Of a stretch of DNA of 64,000 bases, positions 9,993-19,579 are shown one piece after another. The position numbers were made by a program, and so were the translations under genes. Under the pieces are notes generated by a model, which had not been told where the DNA came from, did not search any database, and was given only the letters and a program-made list of their open reading frames with translations. Location: assembly GCA_014281115.1 (NCBI GenBank), contig JACONQ010000001.1, forward strand, positions 1,178,001 to 1,242,000, written 5' to 3'. The DNA is from Laburnicola sp. R22_1. Its lineage: Eukaryota; Ascomycota; Dothideomycetes; Pleosporales; Didymosphaeriaceae. The stretch's first letter is position 1, and every line of letters begins with the position of its first letter.

Positions 9993-11032
9993 ATGATAAT
10001 ATTACCTTCTATGCTTCGTTCTTTTCTTCTACTGTGTTTAGTATGGAAGAGCACGGATGCGCAGATGGTGGGACAGTTCGAGAGCAGGCTTCGAGTAATA
10101 GCACGACAAAATGGTAATGGAGACAACAACGGGCAACCAGACACCAGCGCATTCAATATCGTGAATGGGCGAGTATTCACACCTGGACTGGGAATAATAC
10201 TAGCCGTGAGTCTTGCGTTGGTTGGAATAGGACAAGAGCTGACGTTTAATAGCCTCAACCGTTTACCCCAATGGGCGGCGATTTCCTACACGTTGCTATC
10301 GATGTCTCGGGAGACGGCAAGTTACCAGTGCCGCCAAAGGATATCAGCGATCCACTCACCCAAGTTTTCAACTTCACCCTGTTTTTGACCAGCAACTCCC
10401 TCTCCAAAAACTTCACGATCTCCAATATCACGACCACGACACCGCCATTTGCCGATATTATGAATCAAGAGCCTGGACAAACAGTAAAACATATTAATTT
10501 CGAGTGGCCAGACTGTTTAGTCGGTGACGGAAAAGAGGATATCGGAACCACAGCGCGAGGCGAATATAATATCTCCATACACCAAAATTTTCGTTTGAAC
10601 GGGAACGACCACTACAGCATCTTCAACTTGCCGATATCCGTCACGAACAGTATTCAGCAATTCCCTGGTGCCAAGCAACTGCTCACAAAACCTGCACCGG
10701 GCCCCTTGAGCGTGAACGGCGGCCGCATGAACTGCGACATGATTTCAAACCCGATGATGGATTTCACTGCTCTTGTAGACAGTGTGAATAATCCACCAGG
10801 CCAGCCATTTCAGGATATCACGATAGAGACTACAGCGAGAAATGCTGGGGGTCAAATCGGAGGACCCGGCAATGCGAACGGGAACGGGGATGGAAATGGG
10901 AATGGCAACCAGCCTGCTGGAGGTACAGCGCAGGGCCAAGTTGGAGCTGGACTCCCGACTCCGCGCCTACATTTTGTGAACATTCTGCTCGTGGTTTCAG
11001 GCACGTGTTGGAGTCTAATGATGGACTGGTGA
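9993..11032 (+). CDS. secreted, probably GPI-anchored protein of unknown function
   Basis: Two exons, 9993-10205 and 10253-11032, joined across a 47-nt intron (GTGAGT...AATAG). The frame change between two overlapping ORFs closes exactly, giving 330 residues. Residues 1-23 form a signal peptide (MLRSFLLLCLVWKSTDA, or starting six residues earlier at MIILPS). The mature protein has several Asn-x-Ser/Thr sites (NFT, NIT, NIS), a Gly/Asn-rich linker (repeated GN) near residue 290 and a hydrophobic C-terminal tail, all typical of fungal GPI proteins. No catalytic motif is visible. The gene lies between the AAA ATPase and the first AT island. Confidence 0.75.
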
Positions 11033-11439
11033 CCTATTCCGACGATGCTGAGAGTAACAGTCGCAGTTCCCAAGAAAATGGCAATATTGCTCGGATCTTA
11101 TGAGAGGGAAATAGTATGTACCTATGCAGCAGAATGCTGTGAAAACACTCCAATTACACGTTTATCTCAACATTTTCCCTGTCTGTTCGACCACACAAGC
11201 TGCAGGTAGACGTGTCCCTGTTGGCCTGTAATGCTCTGAGACTACTCACCAATCAGCTGAAATATGTGAAGCGGTCAATTTAAGCTCGATCGACACCATG
11301 GTATACTTGTCCTTCAGTTCGACCACGCGGTGCGTTTCATCCTCTAACATCACCTCCCGGAGACCTTAACCAAGTTCATGCATAGTTGATTTAGCCCCAC
11401 ACCTTGCCCAATTTAACAGTGCCGCTCCCGCAGCTGAGC
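11033..11439. other. intergenic, no gene seen
   Basis: Normal-composition flank between the secreted-protein gene and the AT-rich island. Nothing recognisable apart from the likely 3' UTR. Confidence 0.55.
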
Positions 11440-11960
11440 TCTGCTCTCCTAGTAATAGTTATTGAAGATCTTGAAGATCTTCGTCGTGTGGAGATTCTAA
11501 CCAAGGTCGACGAGTAATAGTAATATATAATAGTAATACTACTACTAGTATAAGTCCTACTAATTATAGCTAACTACTTATTATACTAGTTTAATTTCTA
11601 TTTTTTTAACTATACGTAAAGTAGTTTTGTGTGGCGTTAAATTAACTACCTAAGGGTAGAATAATAAAGGCTTTTATCTTAAATAACATAATAAAAGAAG
11701 TAGAACCCCCTTCTTAGTAATTAAAAAGAGTGTAAAAAGGTAATTATAAAAAAAGCGCGTTCAAACTACTAAGCGAGCTTAGCGGTCTTAGCGCGCTTAA
11801 CTACTTATATCTTAATAATATAAGAAAATAGTTAAAAAAATTAAAATTTTTAAAATTTTATATATAAAAAAGTACCTTTTTAAGAATCTATATACTATAT
11901 AATATAGTAATAATATTAATTTTTAAAAAAGTATAAAAAAGTACGTAAGGCAAATTTTAG
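11440..11960. repeat. AT-rich, RIP-like island upstream of the Zn2Cys6 gene
   Basis: About 0.5 kb with abrupt borders in which TA dinucleotides dominate, CA/TG are scarce and all frames are full of stops. That is the signature of repeat-induced point mutation, in which C in CpA is converted to T in duplicated DNA. It contains one copy of the repeat family found again in the 55.8-56.6 kb island. It ends about 55 bases before the start codon of the transcription factor, so it replaces that gene's proximal promoter. Confidence 0.8.
11628..11800 (+). repeat. island repeat family, copy A
   Basis: The unit begins near GTGGCGTTAAATTAACTACC and runs through AATAAAGGCTTTTATCTTAA and AGTAATTAAAAAGAGTG. 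It ends with the GCGCG...AACTACTAAG...GTCTTAGCG tail. The same order of motifs recurs in copies B-F between 55841 and 56616, and the tail recurs alone at 56071-56145. Confidence 0.75.
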
Positions 11961-12015
11961 AGAGGTGCTAAGATATCCTCTAATTAACAGAACTATCAGC
12001 TTAGTTCCTCGCCCT

Positions 12016-14768
12016 ATGACCAATCAAGACATACCAACATCCGGCAACTCCGGAAACTTTTCCACCTCCAACCCTCCAACCCTCCTAATCCACTCCACGC
12101 GTCCTTCGTGCAACCCACCAAAGATGCAGAGCTGTTCCGAAGTATCATCCCCGCCACAGGCTTCGCCAGAGTGGGTTCAAGTTCCGGGCATTGCGAGCAC
12201 AAGTATCACAGACAAAACGACCGGTTCGCCCGCTGGAGATCCAGCATCAAGCGGTAACAAAAGCGCGGCTGCGAAGAAGAGGAAGGAGGATAAAGAGCGA
12301 TTGAGGGTTAGTCGTGCGTGCGATAGATGCAAGAAGTAAGCACAAAGTTAAAGCTTGATTTCCTGTTACCCACTTTATGCATGTAGATCCGGGGTACCAT
12401 TTGGGCCTGCATACGTGTTTTTCCGGACGCCCTCATCACGCTCTGTAATATTCGAAACCTTGATCTGTAATATCGTTGTCCGGTCCTCGTACGTGCTCAC
12501 TAATATTGCTGCAGGAAGAAGACAAGATGCACCGGCCGCTGTCCCTGTACTCTATGTCTGAGGTCGAACCTCCCATGCGAGTTCACGGCCGCTTATACGA
12601 GAGGACGACTTCCTTCCGTCATCGTGGACGAAGATGCATTCACAGCTGACACGCGACCACGTGTCTCTCTCGCAGCTGGATCAGCAGTTTCCGTACCAGA
12701 TGCCACATCCGATACCTCAACACCAGCATTCCAGCACTCACGACCAATCTCATCACCACATATCTTCTCCCAGACGGATCATCTTGCTGTGAAAGATGAG
12801 CCTCCTCATGAAACCCCGTGAGTTTCTCCAAAACATTGTACTGCAGATCCTGTCAGCGGGCACTCCTCACACAACTGCCTAGCTCTCGTACCTCCCCCGA
12901 ACCCGCACAAACCGATCTCCAAGGACATTACGTAGGCCCTGCTAGCGGCGCATCTTTCCTGCTACGTATACAAAAGACGCTACACCAGAACAGCTCACTC
13001 CCGCACGACTCCACCATCTTTACTTTTGGCGATTCATCGTTACCCGAGTTTGATCCTACGTTTTTCGTGCTGCCGCCGAAAGCGGAGGCGGAGAAGCTTG
13101 TAGGGCACTACTTCGACTTTGCAGCGCCCACACATCGCTTCTTGCATAGGCCTAGCATTGAGCAGCTGTTGAAAGAGTTTTATGATACGCAGGGTGATAT
13201 GCGGAATAAAGATGAAGCGCCAGGGAAGACAGCGCTCTTATTGATTGTAATGGCTCAGGCAAAGGCATATATGCCTGAGGATCATGGGCATGATAGCAGG
13301 TATATCATTCGTTTCCCTTGCTTGCGTTGTGTCTAACATTAGGCAGTGCGCGGTATTACTGCGCCTCCGAGCGTCAGCTCTCTAAAGAACGCGGTGCCGT
13401 GCGTCTGACCAGCGTGCAAGCCAGGCTAGGACAATGCTTCTACCTCCTAACGCAATCACGAGTCAATCACTGCTGGAGTCTCTTCGGCACATTGGCCCAT
13501 CTGGCATTCGCCATCGGCTTGAATCGAGGCAGAAGCTGCAATCCCTCGGCATCAATTGACTATATAGAGCTCGAGAGCCGTCGACGCTTGTTCTGGGTTG
13601 CCTATGTCCTGGACAAGTATCTCTCAGCTGCTCTCGGCCGGCCCCGAACATTTAAAGATGAAGATATCGACCAGGTACGTCTTCACTGAACGAATCCACA
13701 TCTAGAAATTAACACGAAAATAAGGAGCCCCCCACTCTTGTGAACGACCACGACCTCTTTCCCCACTCCATGAGCCCCTCCCCGGCCATATCATTCGAGA
13801 TCCCCGTAATGATGGCGGCCATAGAACACATCAAGCTCTCCCGAATCCTCTCTCTTGTCCTCCGCGACCTCTACCCAATTCGACCCCCCTCCCTCCCGCA
13901 CCGCATCTCCCTCGCCCGAAAATACACCTCCGACCTGCACGCCTGGCGCCAAGCCATCGCCCACTTCCTCGACACAACCAACCTACCTTCATCTCTGCTA
14001 ATACCCATCTACCAACGCCAACGCAACGTGCTAAACCTAGCCTACTACCACGCCATGCTCCTCGTCCACCGTCCCTTCCTCCTCTCCAACTTCGCCAGCC
14101 TAACCCATTTCGACAGATCCCATAGCAACCCCCACGCCAACCCCCTACGCCCCCTCCCCTCCGAACCCACCCTAGAACTCACCTGCAAAGAAAACGTAAA
14201 GCACTGCCTCGATGCTGCCATGGGCATCGTCCGCGTCGTAGACGACGTCTCGGGCAACCAAATGTTCCGCGCCTTCTGGTTCACGCAATACTACGCCTTC
14301 TGCGCCGTCGTCGTCCTCTACATCTACCGCATCCAGCAGGGCATCGTCGAGCCCGACGCGTGCGAGGGGTACTACGCCGCCGGTCTGCGCTGCCAATCCA
14401 TCCTGACATCCATTTCGGAAAAAGACTGTCTGTCTAAGCGGTACTGTCTCGTGCTGGAGGAACTGCGACTGGAAGCCGCGAAGCCCTCTCCGCGCGCGGT
14501 GTCGATTCTGGGGGACACGGGCGCGAGCCCGGGTTTTGGACAGGCGTTTTATGGGGCTGCTGGAGCGGGAGCGGGGGCTGGCGTGGCGAATAATTTGCCG
14601 ACGCCCGAGAGTACGGTGTTTGATGCGAGCTTTTTGTCGTCGAGTAGTGGTATGGCGGACTGGACGAGTTGGGGGCAGTTTGATAGCTTGGTGACGGCGG
14701 GGACTGGGTTGTTAGATGGGGGCGGGTATGGGGGAGATGCTGGGTTCGGGTTTGGGCTTGGGATGTGA
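12016..14768 (+). CDS. Zn2Cys6 fungal-type transcription factor
   Basis: Five exons: 12016-12335, 12515-12817, 12883-13299, 13347-13674 and 13725-14768. All phases close and give 803 residues. The zinc cluster is split by intron 1 and has the canonical spacing, with cysteines at 102, 105, 112, 118, 121 and 128 (C-x2-C-x6-C-x5-C-x2-C-x6-C). The middle carries the fungal-specific transcription factor domain (PF04082 type), recognised by motifs such as RRLFWVAYVLDKYLS and DIDQEPPTLVND. The C-terminal tail is Gly/Ala-rich. Intron 1 is long (179 nt) with a good CTAAT branch site; intron 3 uses GTATAT and intron 4 ends in AAG. Such proteins bind CGG-type half sites as nuclear regulators; the target pathway cannot be told from sequence. 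An ATG at 11965 is in frame but lies at the AT-island edge, so 12016 is preferred. Confidence 0.88.
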
Positions 14769-15265
14769 TATGATGGTCCATGGATGAGGAGGGCATAGGC
14801 TACAGCTACGGGACAAAGGGTTGAAGACAAGCCTCCTGCGTAGCACGTATTCTTGAATAACGCAGCTTTTGATACTTTCTCAAACTTTCAATGTAGTATT
14901 ACGAACTTCTGGCTAGCCTATGATTGAATTATACATGGACATCCTATTCGTTATGTACTTCAGGTTCATTGATATTCCTTCCTGCATTCCTACATATTTG
15001 TGAAGCTCGCTCCTAAAGCGGATATCCCTTTGTTGTTAGCATAGTCCAGGACCCGAGGTCTGGTAGCACCCGCAACCATCATGCAGGCTCTTATCAATAG
15101 CGATCATCCGAGGGGACGGTCCTACGTTGAGCGATACTCTACGCGCATTCCGCCCCCCAAATTTTCTCAACAGCATTAAACGCTCCATTGCTAGCCTGTC
15201 ATATCTCGCTCCCAGACGCGCAGTCCATCCCCGCCACCACCAATCCAGCGCCTACCCTCCAGCCA
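14769..15265. other. convergent intergenic region
   Basis: About 0.5 kb between the convergent transcription factor and RUB1 genes. Only 3' UTR sequence is expected; no ORF or RNA gene was seen. Confidence 0.6.
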
Positions 15266-15785
15266 TTAGCGAACCTCCTCGTCAAACGCATCTAGCACCC
15301 CCCCACGCAAAGCAAGCACCAAGTGCAGCGTCGCCCCACCCTCCAAGCTATAATCCGCCGCACTCTTATCATCAGCCCTACGAGTTGGAAAAAAAGTCAG
15401 CCTACACCCGCCCGACAAAGCTGATGGTAAAACACCACGACGCAAAAACATACATCTGCTTTCCGCCGAAGATCAAACGCTGCTGCGCAGGCGGGATGCC
15501 CTCCTTCTCCTCGACGCGTTCCTTTATCCTCGAAACCTGTGCCCCATCAGTTATTGTGTCTGTCCGCGGGGTTATTTTCCGTGTGGGCGGGCCCCGTTGA
15601 GGCGGCGGTCGAGGGCGCGCGCATACCTTGTAGTCCGGTTCGATGTCGAGTTCGATCTCCTTGCCGGTGAGTGTTCGGACTCTGTACGTTTGTCAGTAAA
15701 AGGTGTGTAGACTCGGTGCCATGGGACGATCTAGGCCGCGGCCAGGGGAGGGAGCTGCTGGAGAAGGCGCTTACTTGATCTGCAT
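15266..15785 (-). CDS. RUB1: NEDD8/Rub1 ubiquitin-like modifier precursor
   Basis: Rebuilt from four small exons: 15775-15785, 15627-15681, 15454-15536 and 15266-15377. Introns are 93, 90 and 76 nt, all GT-AG, and the total is 86 residues. The product starts [19 protein letters not shown] and contains [18 protein letters not shown], so it is ubiquitin-like throughout. It carries the NEDD8-specific C-terminus [10 protein letters not shown], with Ala at position 72 where ubiquitin has Arg; that residue directs the choice of NEDD8 E1 over ubiquitin E1. A ten-residue tail ([10 protein letters not shown]) follows Gly76 and must be removed by a Yuh1/UCHL3- or DEN1-type protease before conjugation to cullins. 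The plus-strand ORF covering this locus is a shadow. Confidence 0.95.
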
Positions 15786-17995
15786 CTTGCTACTTGTTCA
15801 GTTCTCGCTTTGTGCTGTGCAGTGTGACCCGTCGGGTAAGATGCGCTCAGAGGCTGTCTTTGGAGGGGTGGGTGGCAGGAGAATGCGCGGTTTGGAGTGA
15901 GCGTTTGGGTGTTGCGGGTAGAGACGCGGATGTCGAATAAGTCAAGCCAGGCTGCCTTTTGTCGCAATATCTATATGGTGGGGCGAACCTACCGCGGGGC
16001 ACATTGTGGCGCATGAGATGTGGCTGAACTTCGTGGCGCATGAGTCTAGCGTATACTTGCCCTTTTCGGTGAATGCTAGGATGATGTGGACAGCAAATCG
16101 TTGGCCCTGAACATTGCGTACTGTAGCCTCCATGGGGAAATGCACTCTGCACGAAGAAACGTGGAATCGAAACCACACCTCACTAAGAGATGGATGCCCA
16201 ACCTTGGAAAGACCACCGATCCACCCCGGAACACACGGGCTCAACCCCAAACCATGACTCCCACCGTCGCCCAAAAACCAGCTTCATGCAGCCTCGTCCA
16301 CTCACGAACCCCTCACAAACACCCCCGTACCACAACCCTCCTACGGCGCAATCTCATACCCGTCACTTTCCACGCCACATCGTATCCGCAGTCCAATCAT
16401 TCTCCCCTCCAACATCGCACAGCGCTAAACATGCAAACATGTATATCTGAAACACAAGCATACCCGCAACCGCACTAAAAATATGTCTTGCATTGTCATC
16501 CAAGACATGTGTACAGCTGATGAGTCGAGCTAAGCAGTTTAGACCCGTTCGGCCATGCAAATCTAGATTGTTCGGGGGAATATGTACAATTAGGGTACTG
16601 GAGGACTTCCGCGACCCCTGTCAACCCATCTCAAACCTATGTACAAATGTCGAAGAGAAATGTTATAGATCGAGCCCATCTTGTACGGATCCGGCGTCCA
16701 AAATGACATGCTAACCGCCTCTTCCTTCAAGGAAATGCCCATCTTGACAGGCGGAAACTCGGATATATGGTGTAGCGAATCGAAAACGTGAAATGGATCC
16801 CGAGAATCCGAATGCAGCGACATGCGAAAGCGAGCGGAACCACATACCGTAAGGGGATACAAATGCAGTGGATGATGACCCCAGAGGCCGAAGCCGATCT
16901 ATCGCGGAATGTATCAGGCAAAACCTCTGAACCCGAGCAGAGCACCTCCAGCAAGAGCAAAAGCAGGATCCATATCCACAATGCAGGAAACGCTTTCTGT
17001 AAAAAGGATAAGCTAGGTCGGCCTCTAGTACCAATGTAAACATGTAAAGTTGTTAGGTCTGCGAGCGAACATCAAGGAGTCAGCGAAAGCCATCATTGAA
17101 GTGACGACACGACCCCAGTGGTGTAGGTTCAGCGTGCAAGCATTGCACACGCGAATGTCGTAGGCGAGGTATTTTTGGAAAAGTAGCTAGGCTCGTTCGT
17201 CGTTGCCGTGTAACAGCGGGCTTGAGGCGCAACTTGCTATCTTTGGAAAACCCATGGTGCCGATCTTTTGGATCCGATTTCTGCATGAAAGTCTGCAGGT
17301 ATTTCCAATGGGCACGGCGCTAACAGACAGTTTTGATTGCACACACGCGTAAGCAGCCTCTCCGCTAGTACGTCGTTGCGTTTCAGGTCCAGCCAGGAAT
17401 ATGGAAGCTCGTTCGCTGACGAGAGCACCCACACGCATGCGGCCACCTTGTTGACCGGTGTGAAAAACCAGGGCGCTGGAGGCCTGTCGAGAGATAAGAT
17501 AACAGTAATTCTATGTATAAAGATCCAATGACTGTAGGGAGGAATGCGACAATTTTCTGGGGTATAGAGACCGAAACGTCCAAGGCGCCAAACCGATATG
17601 GGAGAATGGAAGTCAGAGCATCTTCAGCCGTGACGAGTAGTGGAAGCCAATGCCAGATTGGAGAATCGTGCGAGACAACCGGCTCATTGGAAGAAAATAC
17701 ACCAAGGCCCGCAGACATGTTGAAGGTAATTTGCTATAAGACTGCTGTTCCGTTTGGCAGAGTTGTTGGTCCGTGTTACGTAGGTTGATTTCGTAGTCGA
17801 GATGAGGAACATTTTGTGTTGTGGAGCTCATTTCGCTTGCAATGCCTGCATTTTGCGACCGAAAGTAGACACGCTTGTGGCGTCATTCATAATGCAGTGC
17901 GAACAACCATCCAAGACCCCACATATTGCTCACCAGGCCTGATCAACGGATCAAATCGAACCGGGTCGCATCGGGGCTGAATAACCGGTCCAAGC
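15786..17995. other. 2.2 kb without a supported gene
   Basis: The first part is the RUB1 promoter and the last part the 3' flank of the 17996-19579 gene. ORFs on both strands are short, overlap each other and show no domain, bias or splice continuity. No tRNA-like cloverleaf was recognised by eye. A small multi-exon gene of the RUB1 or QCR9 type could still be missed here. Confidence 0.45.
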
Positions 17996-19579
17996 CTACT
18001 GCCCTCCGGTTTCCCTTTTAGGGGACGGTGCAAACCCCCGATCTAGCTGCTGATGTGGCCCTGGTTGTCGTGTTTCAGCTTGATATGCCATGGATGATGC
18101 TTGCGGATGATGTCCGTTCCCACCGCCCTCACTTCGTAGCGGCGATGTCGCGTACGACGGTTCGCGCTGTTGATGATCCTCGGGGCCACGCAGTGGCGGT
18201 TGAAAGCGATATTCCGTGGATTCGACGTGCGGTGTTATAGTTTCCGCTTGCGCATGAGTCGAGATGGTACTGTGCCGACTTACAGCAGTGCTGCGGCTTT
18301 CTGCCCCCCGTGCAGATGCATCAGAACGGGCCCGACCGTGTCCTCGTCGTCCTGGGGTCGATGCCGAAGACGTGGATACATGCGAGAACGATGGCGAGGT
18401 GTATGACTGAGGCGCCGTCGATGGAGGTGGGTGCGAGGAGTGACCGCCCTGCGCTTTGCGCTTCTTGGGGGAGCTGGTGTAGTCTGGGTCAGACGCATGA
18501 GAGGTGGCACGTTGACGGGAAAGGGGCAAGGGTGAGGCTTTGTATTTACCTGAAGGGGTGGCTGGCGGGTTCCCACTCGAAGGCTTCTCCTGCTGTGAAT
18601 TTGGAGGGACCCAGTGGTGAAAGTAAATGGAGGGCGAGGACTGTTGTTCTTGTTGCGCTGGTTGCGTCTGTTGTATTTGCTGCACGTTCGATGGCGCTGC
18701 CGGGGGTTGTTGAATCTGCATTTCGTTTGTAGACAGCCTTGGTAGCTGCGATTGAGGAGGGCGAGGGGCGGAAGTGGGTGCTCCACCATGGCCTATTTGA
18801 GTGGCTCGTGCTCGTGGAGACATGTTTCCACCTGAGTACGACGACTGAGAAAATGCTGGATGTGGAGGTTGTGACGGCAAAGGCTGCCCAGGTAACACGG
18901 CTGTCGGAGGCAGTACGGCTTGTGGAGTTTGTGGTTGAACTCCATATGCTGCAGGTTGCGCCTGACCGATTAACCTAGTTTCTCTGTGGAGCTCAGGCGA
19001 TAGTTGGGATTGTCCTTGTCCTTGTGTCTGCGCCTGTGCCTGACGCTGTGCAGCCTGCAGCTCGAGTTGATGCTCCCGGAGTAGATCGGCGTTGACATTG
19101 GCCAAACTTCCCCCTCCCATCCCCGCAAAGATCATGGGGATTAGATGCGGGGGGATACCACCCTGGAGTGATTCCCGGAGCATTGACTGTTCAATCTGGC
19201 GCTGCTGAACCTTGAGATCCTCTTGTCGCGTTCTTTCTTCCTCTTGTCTCCTCTTTTCCTCTTCAGCTTTTGCGGCTAACCAGTTCTTCATACCGTCCTC
19301 GGCGCCTTGCCATTGAGAGGGTGCGGGTGGGAGCGATCCCATGGGTTGTGACATAGAAGGACCACGGCCAGGATCCGGCAGTGTCATCGCCGAGGGTGGA
19401 GGAAGTCCTCGGTGAGGCGTCCCCATGGTGGAAGACGCACCGACCGGCTGTGTGGGCAAGAGCCCGCGGTTGAGTTTGGGTGAGTATCGAACGGGCGTAG
19501 ACGAGGTTGCGGTTGGAAGGTAATCATGAGTCTTGAAGTCGAACTCGGACTTTCGTGGTTTAGTAAGTGTGAGCAACAT
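17996..19579 (-). CDS. Gln/Pro-rich protein with a short coiled coil, unknown function
   Basis: A large open exon whose reading frame stays open up to 19654. No ATG is present beyond 19579, so that ATG (MLLTLTKPRKSEF) is used; an upstream exon is quite possible because the residues coded by 19580-19651 look protein-like. The form given has 527 residues. It contains a charged helix rich in Glu/Arg/Gln (AKAEEEKRRQEEERTRQEDL, about residues 103-125) that looks like a coiled coil, followed by a hydrophobic Gly-rich segment (PPHLIPMIFAGMGGGSL). A long Gln/Pro/Ser-rich disordered region then contains a basic SPKKRKAQ motif that could be a nuclear signal. The composition resembles transcription co-regulators; the family is not recognised. 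Confidence 0.65.
   Translation of the reverse strand: MLLTLTKPRKSEFDFKTHDYLPTATSSTPVRYSPKLNRGLLPTQPVGASSTMGTPHRGLPPPSAMTLPDPGRGPSMSQPMGSLPPAPSQWQGAEDGMKNWLAAKAEEEKRRQEEERTRQEDLKVQQRQIEQSMLRESLQGGIPPHLIPMIFAGMGGGSLANVNADLLREHQLELQAAQRQAQAQTQGQGQSQLSPELHRETRLIGQAQPAAYGVQPQTPQAVLPPTAVLPGQPLPSQPPHPAFSQSSYSGGNMSPRARATQIGHGGAPTSAPRPPQSQLPRLSTNEMQIQQPPAAPSNVQQIQQTQPAQQEQQSSPSIYFHHWVPPNSQQEKPSSGNPPATPSGKYKASPLPLSRQRATSHASDPDYTSSPKKRKAQGGHSSHPPPSTAPQSYTSPSFSHVSTSSASTPGRRGHGRARSDASARGAESRSTAVSRHSTISTHAQAETITPHVESTEYRFQPPLRGPEDHQQREPSYATSPLRSEGGGNGHHPQASSMAYQAETRQPGPHQQLDRGFAPSPKRETGGQ

Noticed and set aside
15127..15600. 157-codon plus-strand ORF
   Set aside because: It begins at TTG and lies entirely antisense to the NEDD8 exons and introns; its openness follows from the gene on the other strand.
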